Assembly: GCA_033791145.1 (NCBI GenBank)
Contig: JASJHH010000094.1
Span: forward strand, 1-17,146
Reading direction: 5' to 3'
From: JAALKW01 sp033791145
GTDB lineage: Bacteria > Pseudomonadota > Gammaproteobacteria > Legionellales > Legionellaceae
DNA: 17,146 bases
Shown: in pieces, positions 7,273 through 15,035 of the stretch
How positions within the stretch are numbered: the first letter of the stretch is position 1
Layout of the letters: the number at the start of each line of letters is the position of its first letter
The notes under the pieces: generated by a model
What the model was told of the DNA's origin: nothing
The model's input: the letters and a program-made list of their open reading frames with translations, nothing else
Databases searched by the model: none
Made by a program: the position numbers and the translations under genes

Positions 7273-8451
7273 TTATGAGTCGCTTGGTAGCTTGCTTAGT
7301 TCAAGCTCTTCAGATGGCGTGTCAAGCTCAACGGATTCTATTTTTTGAAAGCGCCCTGTAATTTTTTTAGCAGAGATATGCACATCACTTGCATCTTGCT
7401 GTGCTAAATCAATATGTTTTGTAAGTTTATCCATGCGTTTATCAAAGCGTTTAAAATCATCTGCTAGTGCTTGCAGATGCTTTTGAATAATATGCACCTG
7501 GCGCTTAGTGGCATCATCTTTTAATACGGCACGTGCCGTTGTGAGCACAGCCATTAATGTACTTGGAGAAACCAACCAAACTTTAAGACGCTGAGAAAGC
7601 GCAATCACTTCAGGATAATTTGCATGCACTTCTGCAAAAATTGCCTCAGCCGGAATAAACATAAACGCACTGTCTGCTGTTTCATGTGGAATAATATATT
7701 TGGATGCAATATCTTTGATATGTTTTTGCATATCTTGTCGCAGTTGCTGCTGCAAGCTTTTTCTTTCATATGAAGCGCTTTCTGTATTCATGAGCTTTTG
7801 ATAGGTTTCTAGCGGAAATTTAGCATCAATTACGATATTGCCTGTTGGATCAGGTAAAAACAAAATACAATCCGCACGCTTTTGATTGCTAAGCGTATAC
7901 TGCAAGCTATAGTGATTGCTCGGTAGCATATTGGCAATTAAACTTGCTAATTGCACTTCACCAAATGCCCCGCGCGCGCGTTTATCGACTAATATATCTT
8001 GTAAGTTCACCACATGCGTGGATAACTCTGCAATTTTTTTCTGCGCTTCATCAATAATCGTTAAGCGTTTTACAATATCAGTAAAAGTAGACGTGCTTTT
8101 TTCAAAGCCTTCTGCTAAACGCTGATTCACTTGTTGCGTGACTTGATTGAGTTGTGTACGAACTTCTTGTGTGAGTGTTTGTAAATGCGTGGTTAGGCCT
8201 TCAGTATGATGCTTAAAACTATGGTTCATTTGTTCACGCACATCACCCATTTGTTTTTGAATCGCGTCTCGAATAAGCGCTTGGCTTTTATGTTCAGCTT
8301 CTGTAATTTTGGTTTCAATTGCATGTTGACCTGATTGATAACGAGATTGAATATCTAGCTGTAATTGATGTAGCTGCTTTTTTAAATGGCTTAAAACAAA
8401 AAAAAGCGCACTGATGGCAAGAAGAGAAAGAATTAATAATAAAAGTATCAA
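7273..8451 (-). CDS. rmuC: DNA recombination protein RmuC
   Basis: RmuC is a nuclease-like membrane-anchored protein that limits recombination at inverted repeats; its exact reaction is not settled. The 392-aa protein has one N-terminal membrane helix (about 2-20), a long coiled coil (about 21-155) and the RmuC core with R-G-A-F-G-E-V-Q-L (160-168), R-A-D-C-I-L-F-L-P (192-200) and V-I-D-A-K-F-P-L-E (207-215). The start codon is TTG at 8449-8451. An in-frame TAG lies only four codons upstream and no ATG comes before residue 68, so TTG is the only sensible start. A modest TAGG sits eight bases upstream. The gene is divergent from ligA across a 114-bp gap. Confidence 0.93.
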   Translation of the reverse strand: MILLLLILSLLAISALFFVLSHLKKQLHQLQLDIQSRYQSGQHAIETKITEAEHKSQALIRDAIQKQMGDVREQMNHSFKHHTEGLTTHLQTLTQEVRTQLNQVTQQVNQRLAEGFEKSTSTFTDIVKRLTIIDEAQKKIAELSTHVVNLQDILVDKRARGAFGEVQLASLIANMLPSNHYSLQYTLSNQKRADCILFLPDPTGNIVIDAKFPLETYQKLMNTESASYERKSLQQQLRQDMQKHIKDIASKYIIPHETADSAFMFIPAEAIFAEVHANYPEVIALSQRLKVWLVSPSTLMAVLTTARAVLKDDATKRQVHIIQKHLQALADDFKRFDKRMDKLTKHIDLAQQDASDVHISAKKITGRFQKIESVELDTPSEELELSKLPSDS

Positions 8452-8565
8452 AACATCAACCTATTTTATTTATTAAATATATATTATGGCAGAAGTATAC
8501 CGCGATTGATTTCATAATTAAAATTAAGTACCGTGACAAAGATTATTTATCTTGAAGTGAAAGCA
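8452..8565. other. Divergent intergenic region between rmuC and ligA
   Basis: This very AT-rich gap should hold the promoters of both genes. I find CATAAT-like -10 candidates on both strands but no matching -35 box at the right distance, so I assign no promoter. Confidence 0.4.
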
Positions 8566-10575
8566 ATGGATGTTATAGAGCAACTAGAAAAAACACGCAC
8601 ACAAATCAGACGTTACGATTACGCTTATTATATTCTCGATGAACCGTTAGTACCTGATATTACTTATGATAAAGTGTTTCGTGAGTTACAGGCCTTAGAG
8701 GCCAAACATCCGAATCAAATCACACCCGACTCACCGACACAACGCGTGGGAGCGGCTCCAGCAACTGAACTTAAACCTATTCAACATGCCAAACCCATGT
8801 TGTCGCTTTCTAATGTCTTTCTAGAAGATGATTTAAGGCGTTTTATTAAGCGCTTGAGTGATGAATTAGAACAAGACCCTGATACGCTGATTTTTGCATG
8901 CGAGCCTAAACTAGATGGACTCGCTGTTAATTTAACCTATAAGGCGGGTATTTTAGCGCATGCGGCAACTCGAGGAGATGGCGCTGTCGGAGAGGATGTT
9001 ACGCTAAACATTAAAACCATTGGTGCGATTCCATTAAAACTCATGACAGATATATATCCAAGCACGCTCGAAGTGCGTGGTGAGGTATTTATAACCAAAG
9101 TAGGCTTTGAAGCCTTAAATCAAACAGCGCGCCTTAATCACACAAAAACCTTTGCAAACCCACGTAATGCAGCAGCTGGGAGCTTACGCCAACTTGATTC
9201 AAGCATTACAGCCAAGCGGCCTTTGGCTTTTTATTGTTACGGCATTGGTGCAAGCTCAGATGATTTTAATTGGCCTGATAGTCACTTAAAACAATTGGCT
9301 TGGTTAAAACAAGCAGGTTTTCCGGTGCCACAGGAAAGCCAGGCCCAAACAGGCCTGACAGGCTGTTTGGATTATTATCATCATCTAGAAAAAACGCGCG
9401 ATGCCTTACCGTTTGAAATAGATGGCGTGGTGTATAAAATTGATAATATAAAAGCACAAAATCAACTCGGCTTTATTGCACGCGCACCACGCTTTGCCTG
9501 TGCCCATAAATTTCCAGCCCAAGAAGAAGTAACAACGCTATTAGCCGTTGATTTTCAAGTCGGGCGCACCGGCGCATTAACACCCGTTGCACGTCTAAAA
9601 CCTGTCAGTGTTGCAGGGGTAACCGTAAGCAATGCAACGCTTCATAATATGGATGAAATTATCCGTAAAGACGTACGTATCAACGATGAAGTGATTATCA
9701 GGCGGGCAGGGGATGTTATTCCTGAAGTGGTATCTGTTGTGTTAGATAACCGCCCAGATAATACAGAAGCAATCTTGTTGCCAGCAACTTGCCCTGTTTG
9801 TGATGCTGAAGTGCTGCGCTTACCAGGAGAAGCCGTTGCACGTTGTACTGGCGGCTTGTTTTGTAAGGCGCAACTTAAACGTGAAATTTGGCACTTTGCC
9901 TCACGTAAAGCCTTAGATATTGATGGGCTCGGACAAGGCTTAATTGATCAATTGGTCGATGCTGATTTACTCGAAGATGTTTCGTCTTTGTATGCCCTAG
10001 ATATGCACGCGGTTGAAGCACTGCCACGGATGGGCTTAAAATCAGCTGAAAATTTGGTGCAATCACTTGAAAAAAGCAAACAAACGACGTTTGCGCGTTT
10101 CTTATATGCACTTGGTATTTCAAGTATAGGGGAGGCCAGTGCGCGTGCACTCACAGACGCTTTTCCGAGCATTGAATTGCTGAGCTCAGCCTCTGAAGAA
10201 GTGTTGATGAATTTAAAAGACATAGGCCCTGTTGCCGCAGAAGCAATTACGCATTTTTTTGCACAAGCACATAATCAAGCCGTGATTCATAAATTAGTTG
10301 AACGCGGCATTCACTGGCCTGTTATAGAACCTAAAGTTGTAGATACAGCCCATGCTTTTTATGGCAAAACATTCGTATTAACAGGCACATTGGAGCACAT
10401 GAGCCGCGATGAGGCGAAAGCCAAATTACAAGCGCTTGGCGCACGTGTTTCAGGCTCTGTCTCCCGTAAAACAGACGCTGTGATTGCAGGACGAGATCCC
10501 GGTTCTAAAGTCACTAAAGCTGAAGCGCTTGGGGTTAAAATACTTTCAGAAAAAGATTTTTTAAGTTTAGTTTGA
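8566..10575 (+). CDS. ligA: NAD-dependent DNA ligase LigA
   Basis: LigA seals nicks in replication and repair using NAD+ as the source of AMP. I chose the ATG at 8566 (669 aa). It puts the adenylated lysine of the E-P-K-L-D-G motif at residue 115, as in E. coli, and gives the family's usual length (E. coli 671). A GTG at 8533 would add 11 residues without family support. Seen in order are the Ia domain with Y-D-Y-A-Y-Y near 18-22, the adenylation domain with N-P-R-N-A-A-A-G-S-L-R-Q near 198-209, the OB fold with D-F-Q-V-G-R-T-G near 329-336, a four-Cys zinc finger (C409, C412, C427, C433), helix-hairpin-helix repeats and a BRCT domain (about 592-669). All key parts are intact. Confidence 0.97.
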   Translation: MDVIEQLEKTRTQIRRYDYAYYILDEPLVPDITYDKVFRELQALEAKHPNQITPDSPTQRVGAAPATELKPIQHAKPMLSLSNVFLEDDLRRFIKRLSDELEQDPDTLIFACEPKLDGLAVNLTYKAGILAHAATRGDGAVGEDVTLNIKTIGAIPLKLMTDIYPSTLEVRGEVFITKVGFEALNQTARLNHTKTFANPRNAAAGSLRQLDSSITAKRPLAFYCYGIGASSDDFNWPDSHLKQLAWLKQAGFPVPQESQAQTGLTGCLDYYHHLEKTRDALPFEIDGVVYKIDNIKAQNQLGFIARAPRFACAHKFPAQEEVTTLLAVDFQVGRTGALTPVARLKPVSVAGVTVSNATLHNMDEIIRKDVRINDEVIIRRAGDVIPEVVSVVLDNRPDNTEAILLPATCPVCDAEVLRLPGEAVARCTGGLFCKAQLKREIWHFASRKALDIDGLGQGLIDQLVDADLLEDVSSLYALDMHAVEALPRMGLKSAENLVQSLEKSKQTTFARFLYALGISSIGEASARALTDAFPSIELLSSASEEVLMNLKDIGPVAAEAITHFFAQAHNQAVIHKLVERGIHWPVIEPKVVDTAHAFYGKTFVLTGTLEHMSRDEAKAKLQALGARVSGSVSRKTDAVIAGRDPGSKVTKAEALGVKILSEKDFLSLV

Positions 10576-10580
10576 TTTTA

Positions 10581-10589
10581 TGGCATAAT
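10581..10589 (+). promoter_or_regulatory. Possible extended -10 promoter for queA
   Basis: TGGCATAAT combines a TGn extension with CATAAT (5 of 6 to the -10 consensus) in the 55-bp gap between ligA and queA. No convincing -35 box is seen, as is common for extended -10 promoters. Confidence 0.35.
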
Positions 10590-10630
10590 GTACGCGATAA
10601 AATCGCTTTAAACTGAGAAAATTAATTCAA

Positions 10631-11653
10631 ATGAAAACAAAAGATTTTAGTTTTACGCTCCCACCAGAGCTCATTGCGCAGTATCCATTAGATAATCGCA
10701 CTGACTCACGGCTATTGCATTATACGCGTGCAACAAAAAGCATTGAGCATACGAAATTTAGCGCATTAGTTAATGCATTAAATCCTGGTGATTTATTAGT
10801 GATGAATAACACGCGTGTGATTCCAGCGCGCTTGTACGGAAAAAAAAGCACTGGCGGTCGGGTTGAGTTGTTAATTGAACGCGTACTGTCTGATAAGAAA
10901 ATATTAACGCATATTAAAGCCAGTAAAGCCCTAAAGCCTGGCGCATGCATCACATTAGATAATGCTACATGGCAAATCAAAGTATTAGAAAAACAAGATA
11001 GTTTATACCTTTGTGAGCTGATTACGGAAGGTAATATTAATGCAATGCTTGATGATATCGGGCATATTCCATTGCCGCCTTATATTACACGTGAAGATAA
11101 GTTAGCTGATTTTGAACGTTATCAAACCGTTTATGCCGAACACAATGGCTCGGTGGCAGCACCCACGGCAGGCTTGCATTTTGATAAAGCTATTTTAGAA
11201 CAGCTTAAAACACGTGGCATAAACATAGCTTATATTACACTGCATGTAGGTACTGGAACGTTTCAGCCCGTTCGTGTGGATGATTTAGAAAACCATCATA
11301 TGCATACCGAGCATTTCGAAATCACACAAGATTTATGTGATGCAGTAAAACAAACTCAACAAGCAGGGGGCCGTGTGATTGCCGTCGGCACGACTTCTCT
11401 TCGAGCCCTTGAAAGTTCAGCACAACAGGGTGCATTAAAAGCACAGGCAATGGATACGAATATTTTTATTTATCCGGGCTTTAAATTTAAGTTATGCGAT
11501 GGCTTAATTACTAATTTTCACTTGCCAGAATCGACACTGCTCATGCTCGTATCCGCCTTTATTGGATATGCTGAAACGAAGGCGTTATATCAAGAAGCAA
11601 TCTCAGAAAAATATCGTTTTTTTAGTTACGGGGATGCAACGCTTTTATTATGA
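10631..11653 (+). CDS. queA: S-adenosylmethionine:tRNA ribosyltransferase-isomerase QueA
   Basis: QueA transfers and rearranges the ribosyl part of S-adenosylmethionine onto preQ1 at position 34 of certain tRNAs, forming epoxyqueuosine. The 340-aa protein is close to the usual length (E. coli 356). It shows the family N-terminus D-F-S-F-T-L-P-P-E-L-I-A-Q-Y-P, R-L-L near 27-29, N-N-T-R-V-I-P-A-R-L near 59-68, G-S-V-A-A-P-T-A-G-L-H-F near 172-183, H-V-G-T-G-T-F-Q-P-V near 205-214, I-A-V-G-T-T-S-L-R-A-L-E near 250-261 and T-N-F-H-L-P-E-S-T-L near 294-303. It appears intact. The substrate would normally be supplied by Tgt, whose gene usually follows; here only a degenerate relative follows, so a working tgt must lie elsewhere if the pathway is complete. 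Confidence 0.97.
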   Translation: MKTKDFSFTLPPELIAQYPLDNRTDSRLLHYTRATKSIEHTKFSALVNALNPGDLLVMNNTRVIPARLYGKKSTGGRVELLIERVLSDKKILTHIKASKALKPGACITLDNATWQIKVLEKQDSLYLCELITEGNINAMLDDIGHIPLPPYITREDKLADFERYQTVYAEHNGSVAAPTAGLHFDKAILEQLKTRGINIAYITLHVGTGTFQPVRVDDLENHHMHTEHFEITQDLCDAVKQTQQAGGRVIAVGTTSLRALESSAQQGALKAQAMDTNIFIYPGFKFKLCDGLITNFHLPESTLLMLVSAFIGYAETKALYQEAISEKYRFFSYGDATLLL

Positions 11654-11660
11654 AAAAATT

Positions 11661-12248
11661 ATGAATAAAAATTACATGCCAAGCTTAACGCATCCATCAG
11701 GGCAAGTGCTCACTGCTGCTGACTGGACCGCAGCAGGGGTTCATACTGCGTCTTGTGATTTAGCTGCTTTATTGGTTAAACCAGGCATCAAATTTTTAAA
11801 AAATTTAGATAATATAAAGCAATACTGGAACTGGCCAGACAAATTATTATTAAATACGGCAGGCTTATTACCTAATAAATCAGGCATGATTCAAATACGT
11901 TCAGCTTTTGATGGACGTAAATTAAATTTTACAGTAGAAGAAATCACAGCACTTATCCAGCAACTTAAACCCGATAGTGATAATAGTTTTAAAGTAAATA
12001 ATGCGCCTTCAGAAGATGCTTTAAACGGAGTTGTTTATACATCAGCCCCCGCGGACAAGCCGCGGGGCGTAGGCTCTATTCAAGACATAAGCAACACACA
12101 AAATTTTTCAGTGCTTGACCAAAACTGTGGGTGTCCTGCGTGTAAAGCTGACTTAACACGTGCTTATTTTCACCATTTATATGTACACACGCCACTTTTA
12201 TGCCATCGCTGGTTGGTGATGCATAACCAATGGATGACACATCATTAG
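11661..12248 (+). CDS. Degenerate Tgt-like protein (queuine tRNA-ribosyltransferase relic or derivative)
   Basis: This 195-aa protein lies 7 bp after queA, the usual place of tgt. It matches Tgt in pieces. Residues 6-90 follow the Tgt N-terminus (M-P-x-x-T-x-x-G near the start, K-P-G-I-K-F-L near 41-47, W-N-W-P near 56-59). K-P-R-G-V-G-S-I-Q-D-I (133-143) matches the K-P-R-Y-L-M-G-V-G-x-P-E-D motif. C156-G-C158-P-A-C161 and the later R-A-Y-F-H-H-L and M-H188-N match the Cys3-His zinc site. The protein is about half the normal length (about 370). The T-D-S-G-G-F-Q motif with the general-base Asp is replaced by N-T-A-G-L-L-P, and the F-D-C-V-x-P-T-R nucleophile segment is absent, so it cannot be a normal transglycosylase. 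The frame is nevertheless open throughout. The start is uncertain: no good Shine-Dalgarno is visible, and ATG at 11676 is an alternative. It ends 4 bp inside the convergent gene. Confidence 0.75.
   Translation: MNKNYMPSLTHPSGQVLTAADWTAAGVHTASCDLAALLVKPGIKFLKNLDNIKQYWNWPDKLLLNTAGLLPNKSGMIQIRSAFDGRKLNFTVEEITALIQQLKPDSDNSFKVNNAPSEDALNGVVYTSAPADKPRGVGSIQDISNTQNFSVLDQNCGCPACKADLTRAYFHHLYVHTPLLCHRWLVMHNQWMTHH
12047..12067. repeat. All-GC palindrome inside the Tgt-like gene
   Basis: CCCCGCGG (12047-12054) and CCGCGGGG (12060-12067) are exact reverse complements around ACAAG. An 8-bp stem made only of G and C is striking in this AT-rich sequence. It encodes A-P-A-D-K-P-R-G in the Tgt-like protein. 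It could be a small dispersed palindromic element inserted in frame, or partly the original D-K-P-R codons. Confidence 0.75.
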
Positions 12249-12703
12249 GCTTTAAACTCAGATAAGCTTAGGTTCAGAGAAACAGTAGAATCCGGCGGTG
12301 AATTATTAAAAAACGTCTGGGGCGTGATGCTTATAGGTGTAATCACTGGAATTAAATCGAGTAAACTTTTTCTATTTTTAGAGTCACTTGCTGTTTCAGA
12401 AAACTTTACTTTTTTGGAGGTTAACTCCCTGTTAGCTTGTGTTAAGCTTTTGTTAAAAGTTAGTAAAGCCCCGTTGATTTGATTGGCACGGTTTAGTGCC
12501 TCGCTAGTGAGCTGTAATTGTTCTTCTGTGGTTTTTAATTTTTTTCTATTGTATTCGAGTGCATCCTTGCTCCTTCTACATTCCGAAACTAACCAATCAC
12601 AGTATGCTTTGTTGTAAGAGGGAGGAAATTCATCTTCTGTCACCTTTTTTACGATTCGTTGCTCACTGCTGTTTGTTTCTTTTTTTTCATGCATTCTTTT
12701 CAT
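12245..12703 (-). CDS. Unrecognised 152-aa coiled-coil protein
   Basis: I do not recognise this protein. It has no signal peptide or membrane helix. Residues about 35-100 are charged and heptad-like (from W-L-V-S-E-C-R-R through R-E-L-T-S-K-K), which predicts a coiled coil. The tail (about 112-152) is rich in Pro, Ile, Ser and Thr and looks extended. The start is the ATG at 12703 or the ATG at 12694 three codons later; neither has a strong Shine-Dalgarno. It begins 5 bp after the 218-aa gene and so appears to be the last gene of the thiamin operon transcript. It meets the Tgt-like gene tail to tail with a 4-bp overlap. Confidence 0.7.
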   Translation of the reverse strand: MKRMHEKKETNSSEQRIVKKVTEDEFPPSYNKAYCDWLVSECRRSKDALEYNRKKLKTTEEQLQLTSEALNRANQINGALLTFNKSLTQANRELTSKKVKFSETASDSKNRKSLLDLIPVITPISITPQTFFNNSPPDSTVSLNLSLSEFKA

Positions 12704-12708
12704 TATAG

Positions 12709-13365
12709 CTAGTCTTCACTTAAATTTTCATTAAAATCAAGACGTTCCTGGTGTTCTGCAAGCTTTTCTTCATTAATCTGATAACTAGGCACAAGATTTA
12801 AAAGTGCTGTCATATCAATAATAAGCGTACGAAATTCCGTGCGTAAATTTTGAAATATTAAAAGCATTTCTTCAACACGCTCACCAAATGCGATGAGTTC
12901 TTTTGAACCGGCTAAATCTTTTTGCTTAGGCGCTTCGTTAATGAGCCAGGCTTGGCTTTCAGTGATTAAGTCACGATGTGTATCTTTTCTTTCTTCAAAT
13001 ACTTCGCCTGCATGAATTAAATCTTTTTGTTTTACTTTGAGTTCTTCTTCAGCATTTGTTCCCAACTGCGACTCTTGCTCTGTTTGTTCTGCTGACTCAT
13101 CTGTTGATAATTTATAATCAATCAAAATCTTTTGGGCATATACTTGATAATCATGTACTTGAGTAATCAAAATGCCGTTAAAAATATTTTTCAACGGCAT
13201 CGCCACCAAATGATGGTAACGATCGCTTGAATCTTTCAAGGTCGCGAGTAATTCATCACGAGATAATTTAATATTAAATCGCTCTAAAATGCGCTCAGCC
13301 GTTAGCATGCCATAAGTGGAAAGCCACTCAGGATTTATATCTGATGTTTTTGTTTTTTTTATCAT
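12709..13365 (-). CDS. Unrecognised 218-aa helical protein
   Basis: I do not recognise this protein. The first 85 residues look like a folded helical region (L-S-T-Y-G-M-L-T-A-E-R-I-L-E-R-F near 15-30, with a more hydrophobic stretch P-L-K-N-I-F-N-G-I-L-I-T near 57-68). Residues about 86-160 are strongly charged with many Glu, Gln and Lys, probably flexible or coiled-coil. Residues about 160-195 form a further helical part ending in L-L-N-L-V-P. The tail is acidic. There is no signal peptide or clear membrane helix. The ATG has AGGA eight bases upstream, lying across the tenA stop, and the gap from tenA is 10 bp, so it is co-transcribed with the thiamin genes. No thiamin-related motif is evident. 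Confidence 0.75.
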   Translation of the reverse strand: MIKKTKTSDINPEWLSTYGMLTAERILERFNIKLSRDELLATLKDSSDRYHHLVAMPLKNIFNGILITQVHDYQVYAQKILIDYKLSTDESAEQTEQESQLGTNAEEELKVKQKDLIHAGEVFEERKDTHRDLITESQAWLINEAPKQKDLAGSKELIAFGERVEEMLLIFQNLRTEFRTLIIDMTALLNLVPSYQINEEKLAEHQERLDFNENLSED

Positions 13366-13375
13366 GTTTTATATC

Positions 13376-14242
13376 CTAGCAAAACTTTTTGTTCTCAGCT
13401 AGCGGATTTGTTTGATTCTTCTCTGTTTCTCGCATTGCAAAAAAGAGCATGCCAGCCCCCATAGCACCAACACCTACTGAAACACTTGCTGCAGCAACAA
13501 GCCCAACACCAAGTAAACAAAGCGAAATCATTGTGAACGCAGCAATTGCAAGCCCTGAAAGCCCGGCTATTAAGCCTGGATGGCCCAAGGTGAATCCCAA
13601 CGTATTTTGATGGCTGTTAGAATAACTTGCTTCAAAAAATGCTAACTCATGTCGCAAAGATTGCTTGAAAATATTAACTAATTTTTTACGCTCTGATTCA
13701 TCTGCGGCTTCAAACGCTTGCTCTAATAAATCAACCATTTTTTTTGCTGATTTTTTAAAATCAGCATCCGCATAGCCACTTAACCAAGTATAATAATGAT
13801 GATTTTTATCAAGTTTATCTAATGCTAAATCCTCTCCAAGCGATGCATATAACCATAAACAAGGTGTCAATGCTGCAAGGCGATATGCATACGTTTTTTG
13901 ATTGTGTAAATGTTCGCAATAATTTTCAATAACCGGAATTTTTGCAGGTAATTCTTGATTAAATAAAGCTGAAACATACTCATGATGAAGTGAAGTTTCA
14001 TAGTCAACTGTTTCTTTTTTTAGTTGCGTTAATTTATCTTTTATTGTTTGCTTAGGGGCGCAGTCAATAAGTTGCTGTAATACCTCGACGTAAACAGGCA
14101 AATAGCATTTTATATCTTGAACTAAAAATTGATTAAATTCAGCCTCTGGTAATGTGCCTTTATGTAAGCTTTGATTAAAGTTATGGTTGAGAATTGCTTC
14201 ATATAAAGCTTTAACATCAAACGCGTCTGGCAGTGTAATCAT
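13376..14242 (-). CDS. tenA: TenA-family aminopyrimidine aminohydrolase with C-terminal membrane hairpin
   Basis: TenA hydrolyses amino-HMP from degraded thiamin to HMP, the pyrimidine used by ThiD. Residues 1-210 of this 288-aa protein follow the TenA fold. H-K-G-T-L-P-E-A-E-F-N-Q-F-L-V-Q-D (27-43) holds the conserved Asp43; P-C128-L-W-L-Y132 has the catalytic Cys and nearby Tyr; H-E199-L-A-F-F has the conserved Glu. The active site therefore looks complete. After residue 220 comes an extension unusual for TenA: two hydrophobic segments (about 222-243 and 244-269) rich in Gly and Ala, then a short polar tail ending in Cys. This predicts membrane anchoring. The gene overlaps thiD by 26 bp. 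Family members that act as thiaminase II share these residues, so the exact substrate is open. Confidence 0.85.
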   Translation of the reverse strand: MITLPDAFDVKALYEAILNHNFNQSLHKGTLPEAEFNQFLVQDIKCYLPVYVEVLQQLIDCAPKQTIKDKLTQLKKETVDYETSLHHEYVSALFNQELPAKIPVIENYCEHLHNQKTYAYRLAALTPCLWLYASLGEDLALDKLDKNHHYYTWLSGYADADFKKSAKKMVDLLEQAFEAADESERKKLVNIFKQSLRHELAFFEASYSNSHQNTLGFTLGHPGLIAGLSGLAIAAFTMISLCLLGVGLVAAASVSVGVGAMGAGMLFFAMRETEKNQTNPLAENKKFC

Positions 14243-15035
14243 GTTGGTTTAACCCATAAAAATGATGAACTGGGCCTTGACCTGTACCAAGTGAAAACTT
14301 GCTTCCAGATACAATAGCCTCAAATAAATACTGCTTTGCATCAAAAACAGCTTCTTTTAGCGGTTTCCCTTGTGCTAAGTATGATGCAATTGCAGCAGAT
14401 AAAGTACATCCTGTACCATGGGTGTTTTTTGTTTCAATCCGCGGTAATTCAAACCACGTGAGTTCTCCCGCATCACACAACACATCTTGCGCCATGGGCG
14501 AGTCAAAATGCCCGCCTTTGAGTAAAACAGCAATTTGATATTCTTTTGAAATAGCGCGCGCAGCATTTGCCATATCGTCTATTGATACAATACTTGTGCC
14601 AATAATTTTTTCAGCTTCTAGTAAATTCGGGGTAAGTAAGCTCACATGCGCAAATAATTTTTTTAAGCTATTAATTAAAGCATTATCTAATAATGCGCTG
14701 CCATTTTTTGAAACCATCACAGGGTCAAGTACCACATGCTTGGGTTTATGTTTTAAAATAGCAGTCATTACACGCTCAATAATTGCTGCTGTATGCAACA
14801 TGCCAATTTTTATAGCTTTGATATTTAAATCATCGCACACGGCATTGATTTGCTGTGTCACAAATTCAGGTGATACAGATTCAATGGCTTGCACACCTTG
14901 TGTGTTTTGCGCGGTCAAAGCTGTAATTACAGAAGCGGCATATGCACCTGTTGCCGAAATAGCTTTAATATCCGCTTGAATCCCCGCACCACCTGATGAA
15001 TCTGAACCTGCAATACTAAGAACACTATGTAGCAT
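14217..15035 (-). CDS. thiD: Hydroxymethylpyrimidine/phosphomethylpyrimidine kinase ThiD
   Basis: ThiD phosphorylates HMP twice to HMP-pyrophosphate, one of the two substrates of ThiE. The 272-aa protein (usual length about 266) has the ribokinase-like N-terminus S-I-A-G-S-D-S-S-G-G-A-G-I-Q-A-D (7-22), I-K-I-G-M-L near 75-80, V-V-L-D-P-V-M-V near 101-108, L-T-P-N-L-L-E-A near 134-141, L-L-K-G-G-H near 171-176 and the anion-hole/catalytic stretch H-G-T-G-C-T-L-S-A-A-I-A near 204-215. The start ATG overlaps the thiM stop by 11 bp and has GAGATG upstream, so it is coupled to thiM. A monofunctional pyridoxal kinase relative is less likely given the neighbours. Confidence 0.96.
   Translation of the reverse strand: MLHSVLSIAGSDSSGGAGIQADIKAISATGAYAASVITALTAQNTQGVQAIESVSPEFVTQQINAVCDDLNIKAIKIGMLHTAAIIERVMTAILKHKPKHVVLDPVMVSKNGSALLDNALINSLKKLFAHVSLLTPNLLEAEKIIGTSIVSIDDMANAARAISKEYQIAVLLKGGHFDSPMAQDVLCDAGELTWFELPRIETKNTHGTGCTLSAAIASYLAQGKPLKEAVFDAKQYLFEAIVSGSKFSLGTGQGPVHHFYGLNQHDYTARRV

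Noticed and set aside
8533..8565. GTG start for ligA 11 codons upstream
   Set aside because: The ATG at 8566 puts the catalytic Lys and zinc Cys residues at nearly the same numbers as in E. coli.
9875..10223. Two 91-codon minus-strand frames within ligA
   Set aside because: They lie in a fully conserved ligA coding region, have no ribosome binding site or recognisable motif, and are shadows.
10594..10606. GCGAT-AAA-ATCGC hairpin after ligA as a terminator
   Set aside because: Only five base pairs with a three-T run; too weak to call, and queA closely follows.
11562..11660. Extended start of the Tgt-like frame inside queA
   Set aside because: The added 33 residues are simply queA read in another frame and have no Tgt similarity.
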